A DNA stretch of 20,629 nucleotides from Spirogloea muscicola (lineage: Eukaryota > Streptophyta > Zygnematophyceae > Spirogloeales > Spirogloeaceae), in the NCBI GenBank assembly GCA_009602725.1, contig WELB01000015.1:592312-612940 (forward strand). Reading direction: 5' to 3'. Below, piece after piece: positions 18,492 through 20,629 of this stretch; positions within the stretch are counted from its first letter, which is position 1; every line of letters starts with the position of its first letter. The notes beneath the pieces were generated by a model. The model was not told the origin of the DNA. It saw nothing but the letters and a program-made list of their open reading frames with translations, and made no database searches. Made by a program: the position numbers and the translations under genes.

Positions 18492-20629
18492 TCAGTAATT
18501 CCTGCTGAGCAGCCGCAGATCAGAGATGCTAGGGTCCTGGAAGTGGGTCCCCTGGACAGAGCCAGAGGCAGCAGCTAGGGCTCTTCCGGCACGAAGGTGC
18601 AGCGCACGGGCCATGGACCTCTGCAACGAGACGGCCAAGCGCATGCGATACACTTGCGCCAGCGACCCGGCTGCAGGAAAGTCTACCGGCTCACCATGGA
18701 AGCGAGGGGCGATTGCGTGGCGGGCGAGCTGGTTAAGTAGCTCAAGCCACCGAGCGCCCAGTGCCCCATGGATGTCAATTGCCAACGGGAAGAACTCGTC
18801 TTCCGGCGGATGGTCGGCGTACTTGATCTCTTTTGCCCGAGCGGCGCAGGCGACCGCATACCCAGCCTTGGTGGCAGACTGGGCTGGGTGGGAGCGGTCG
18901 AATGCGTCGGTAGTCACCACGTCCAGAAGCAGACATGGCCCGCCAGCCTGTGGGGTGGCCACCAGGTCGACGCGACAAGCGTGGAGACCGTCGGCCCTTT
19001 CCTGGAGCAGCATGACGCCGGAGTGCTCCGCTGCCACCGCGAAGCCAGCCTCCACCAGGATGCCGTGCATCGCGTCCCGGAGGCGGTCGTGGGCCGCCGT
19101 CCTCTCGCCGCCGTGGGGACAGTGCAGGACGTGAGCAGCCAGCTCGCCAGGCTCGGCCCCTCGCTCGCCACACTGGCATTGAAGCACGCCCTGGAGGCAT
19201 GGAGGCGGCAGCCCCAGGAGCCGGTGGACGGCAGTGCGAAACACCTCATCTGGGAGGGTCAGGGCGTCAGTGATGGGGAGTGCCTGGAGCCACGCCGCTG
19301 CCCCCGGGGAGGAAGCCGATTGTAGTCTCGCGCGCCCGCGCAGGTCGGCCTCAGGGAGCTGCAGCACGGCGGTGGTGTAGGCGGCCTTGTCGATGACGGC
19401 CGCGAAGCGCGCTTGGACGTGCAGGTCAGCGGTGTGCCTGAGGTGCGCAAAGGAGACCGCCTGGCCGGCCATGTCAGGGTGCGCCGCGAGCAGCTCCTGG
19501 TGGGCGGTGCGAAGCGCCACCTGGAACGGCAGCGCGCCCTTGTCCACCTCCACCACCGCCTGCTCCAGTGCACGCCGGCCATGGACCATGAAGCGCTGAG
19601 CCACGGAGGCGGCAGTCTGCGCCCAGCTGCCGAGGTATGCAGCCCGGCATGAGCGGACGAGCGGGCGCAGGCCGAGACCCCCGTGGCTGATGGGTAGCGC
19701 CGCCTGGTGGATAGCGGCTGGCGACTGGGGGAAGCCCTAGTGGCGGACCAGGGCCGCCAAGCTCGCCACCATGCCCGCGTCGAAAGCCTCGTACGCCGCC
19801 AATGCCTCTGGGGACGGCGGAGTGGCCCGCGTCAAGTACTGGGGCCGCTGCCCGATGGCCTTGGTCAGCATGGCCAACGACAGCTGCATATCCTCCAGCT
19901 CGGGGAGCCGGGCCGCGGGCTGAAGGTGCTCCGCGAGGCGGGCTCGCAGCTGCCCCTCCACGAAGGCCGGCGTGCCGATGGGGACTCCCAGGAGGGGCGT
20001 GCCGATGGGGACTCCCAGGAGGGTGAAGCCGTCTGCCGGAGTCCGGCAGCCCGGGGGCAGCGCCAGGGTGGGTAGGATCTCGCCAGGGGACCAAGCCGCG
20101 CACTTCGCCGGCCGGATGGTCAGGCCGAGGGTGGCCAGCTGCTGCGTGAAGTGCCGAAGGCCGCCGCCACGTCTTCCGGAGGGCCGACTATGGTTGTGTC
20201 GTCCACGAAGGTGGGGAGAAGGACTCCTGGGTGGGCCGCTGCGGTAGCCAGCAGAGCCCGGTTGTGCGCGAGCGCAAAGAAGAAGCCGGCGAGGGGGTCC
20301 CCTTGCCGCGTGCCCGAGCGGGACTGCAGGACCTCCACCTGATCACCCCCTGTCCACCAGAGGAGGTCGCTGGGCTGACCGTACCCCAAGCGGAAAAAGG
20401 GGACCAGGGAGGGGAAGGAGGCCCGGAGCTCCTCCGCAATGCAGGCGCGCTCCACGGTGTTGAAGGCGTTTGCCACGTCGACGGCAAGCACCAGCCAGCT
20501 CGGGTGCTGGTCCAAGGTTGCACGGACCCCGTGGACGACGGCCTCACCCCCACTCCGCAGCCCCGCGCCGTACTGGTGTGGCGCCATGTGCACCTGCGCC
20601 GGCCCCGCATGCTGCTGCCAGAGTACGCG
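18492..20629 (-). mobile_element. Non-LTR retrotransposon ORF: reverse transcriptase + restriction-like endonuclease, partial and broken
   Basis: The minus-strand ORF enters at the window edge. RT blocks: VDVANAFNTVE (about 20490-20455), SGTRQGDPLAG, and the catalytic box FVDD (20209-20198). A frameshift near 20150 follows AAAFG; the other frame continues FTQQLATLGLTIRPAKC. A 27-bp tandem duplication lies at 19970-20023 (LLGVPIGTP twice). An in-frame TAG at 19739-19737 follows ALVRH; the same frame goes on through ALPISHGGLGLRPL. Then come a Cys/His knuckle CQCG ... HVLHC (about 19185-19130) and an endonuclease core CRVDL ... LLLDVVTTDAF (about 18980-18905). The end is LHLRAGRALAAASGS ... SISDLRLLSRNY. 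RT followed by a knuckle and a PD-(D/E)XK-like nuclease is the layout of R2/NeSL/Utopia-type LINEs, which cut target DNA and prime reverse transcription there. The start lies outside the window. Probably dead as read, but with few lesions, so fairly young. Confidence 0.88.
19970..20023 (-). repeat. 27-bp tandem duplication inside the retrotransposon ORF
   Basis: Two exact copies of a 27-bp unit (gcgtgccgatggggactccc...) at 19970-19996 and 19997-20023. It is in frame, adding nine residues (LLGVPIGTP twice) after the RT catalytic domain. It may be a feature of this subfamily or a private slip in this copy. Confidence 0.9.

Noticed and set aside
9502-19739. A variant genetic code with TAG = Gln, as in some ulvophyte algae, to explain in-frame TAGs at 9502 and 19737
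   Set aside because: The CIPK exons use only CAG/CAA at conserved Gln positions, and the TAG at 10443-10445 replaces a Trp, not a Gln. Ordinary decay is simpler.

Overview
This is nuclear DNA from a photosynthetic green-lineage eukaryote, most likely a green alga (streptophyte or trebouxiophyte-type). The argument is: a CBL-interacting protein kinase (CIPK) with the NAF motif, a plant-type glycosyltransferase family 92 (GT92) gene, many short GT-AG introns, and dense non-LTR retrotransposon debris. Species cannot be fixed from the sequence. No bacterial operon, tRNA, rRNA or CRISPR signal was seen.

Layout. 1-1470: broken 3' ends of non-LTR retrotransposons in both orientations, with a GC-rich hairpin at 311-401. 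1731-5407 (minus): a complete 14-exon CIPK gene, reconstructed exon by exon to 461 codons with every intron in phase 0. 5545-6467: three more retrotransposon 3' ends, two in tandem and the third tail-to-tail. 6476 is an ambiguous base N. It abuts a 270-bp tandem array (6477-9422, 10.9 visually identical copies), which is a duplicated piece of an exon on the minus strand. 9555-11207 (minus): the rest of that gene or pseudogene, with a Cys-rich exon triplicated at about 574-bp spacing; two of the three copies carry disabling changes. 11408-12380: a retrotransposon 3' end with an expanded GGC run, split by a younger 387-bp element, followed by a 26-bp perfect inverted repeat. 12985-16086 (minus): a GT92 glycosyltransferase gene, at least 8 exons, N-terminus uncertain. 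16330-18490: pyrimidine-rich (minus strand) retrotransposon tail sequence holding another copy of the short element and two older 3' ends. 18492-20629 (minus): the 3' two-thirds of a non-LTR retrotransposon with reverse transcriptase and restriction-like endonuclease domains. It runs off the window edge and has one frameshift and one stop.

The two host genes show no sign of working together: one is a Ca2+-signalling kinase, the other a probable Golgi glycosyltransferase. The main theme is retrotransposon activity. At least a dozen pieces share the same C-terminal coding tail (ALHxRAGRALA ... SDLxxLxRGY, stop) and related 3' tails. Three of them share almost the same 5' boundary, so they look like a defined short non-autonomous family of about 380 bp. 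The strongest oddities are the perfect 270-bp array beside an N and the triplicated Cys-rich exon.
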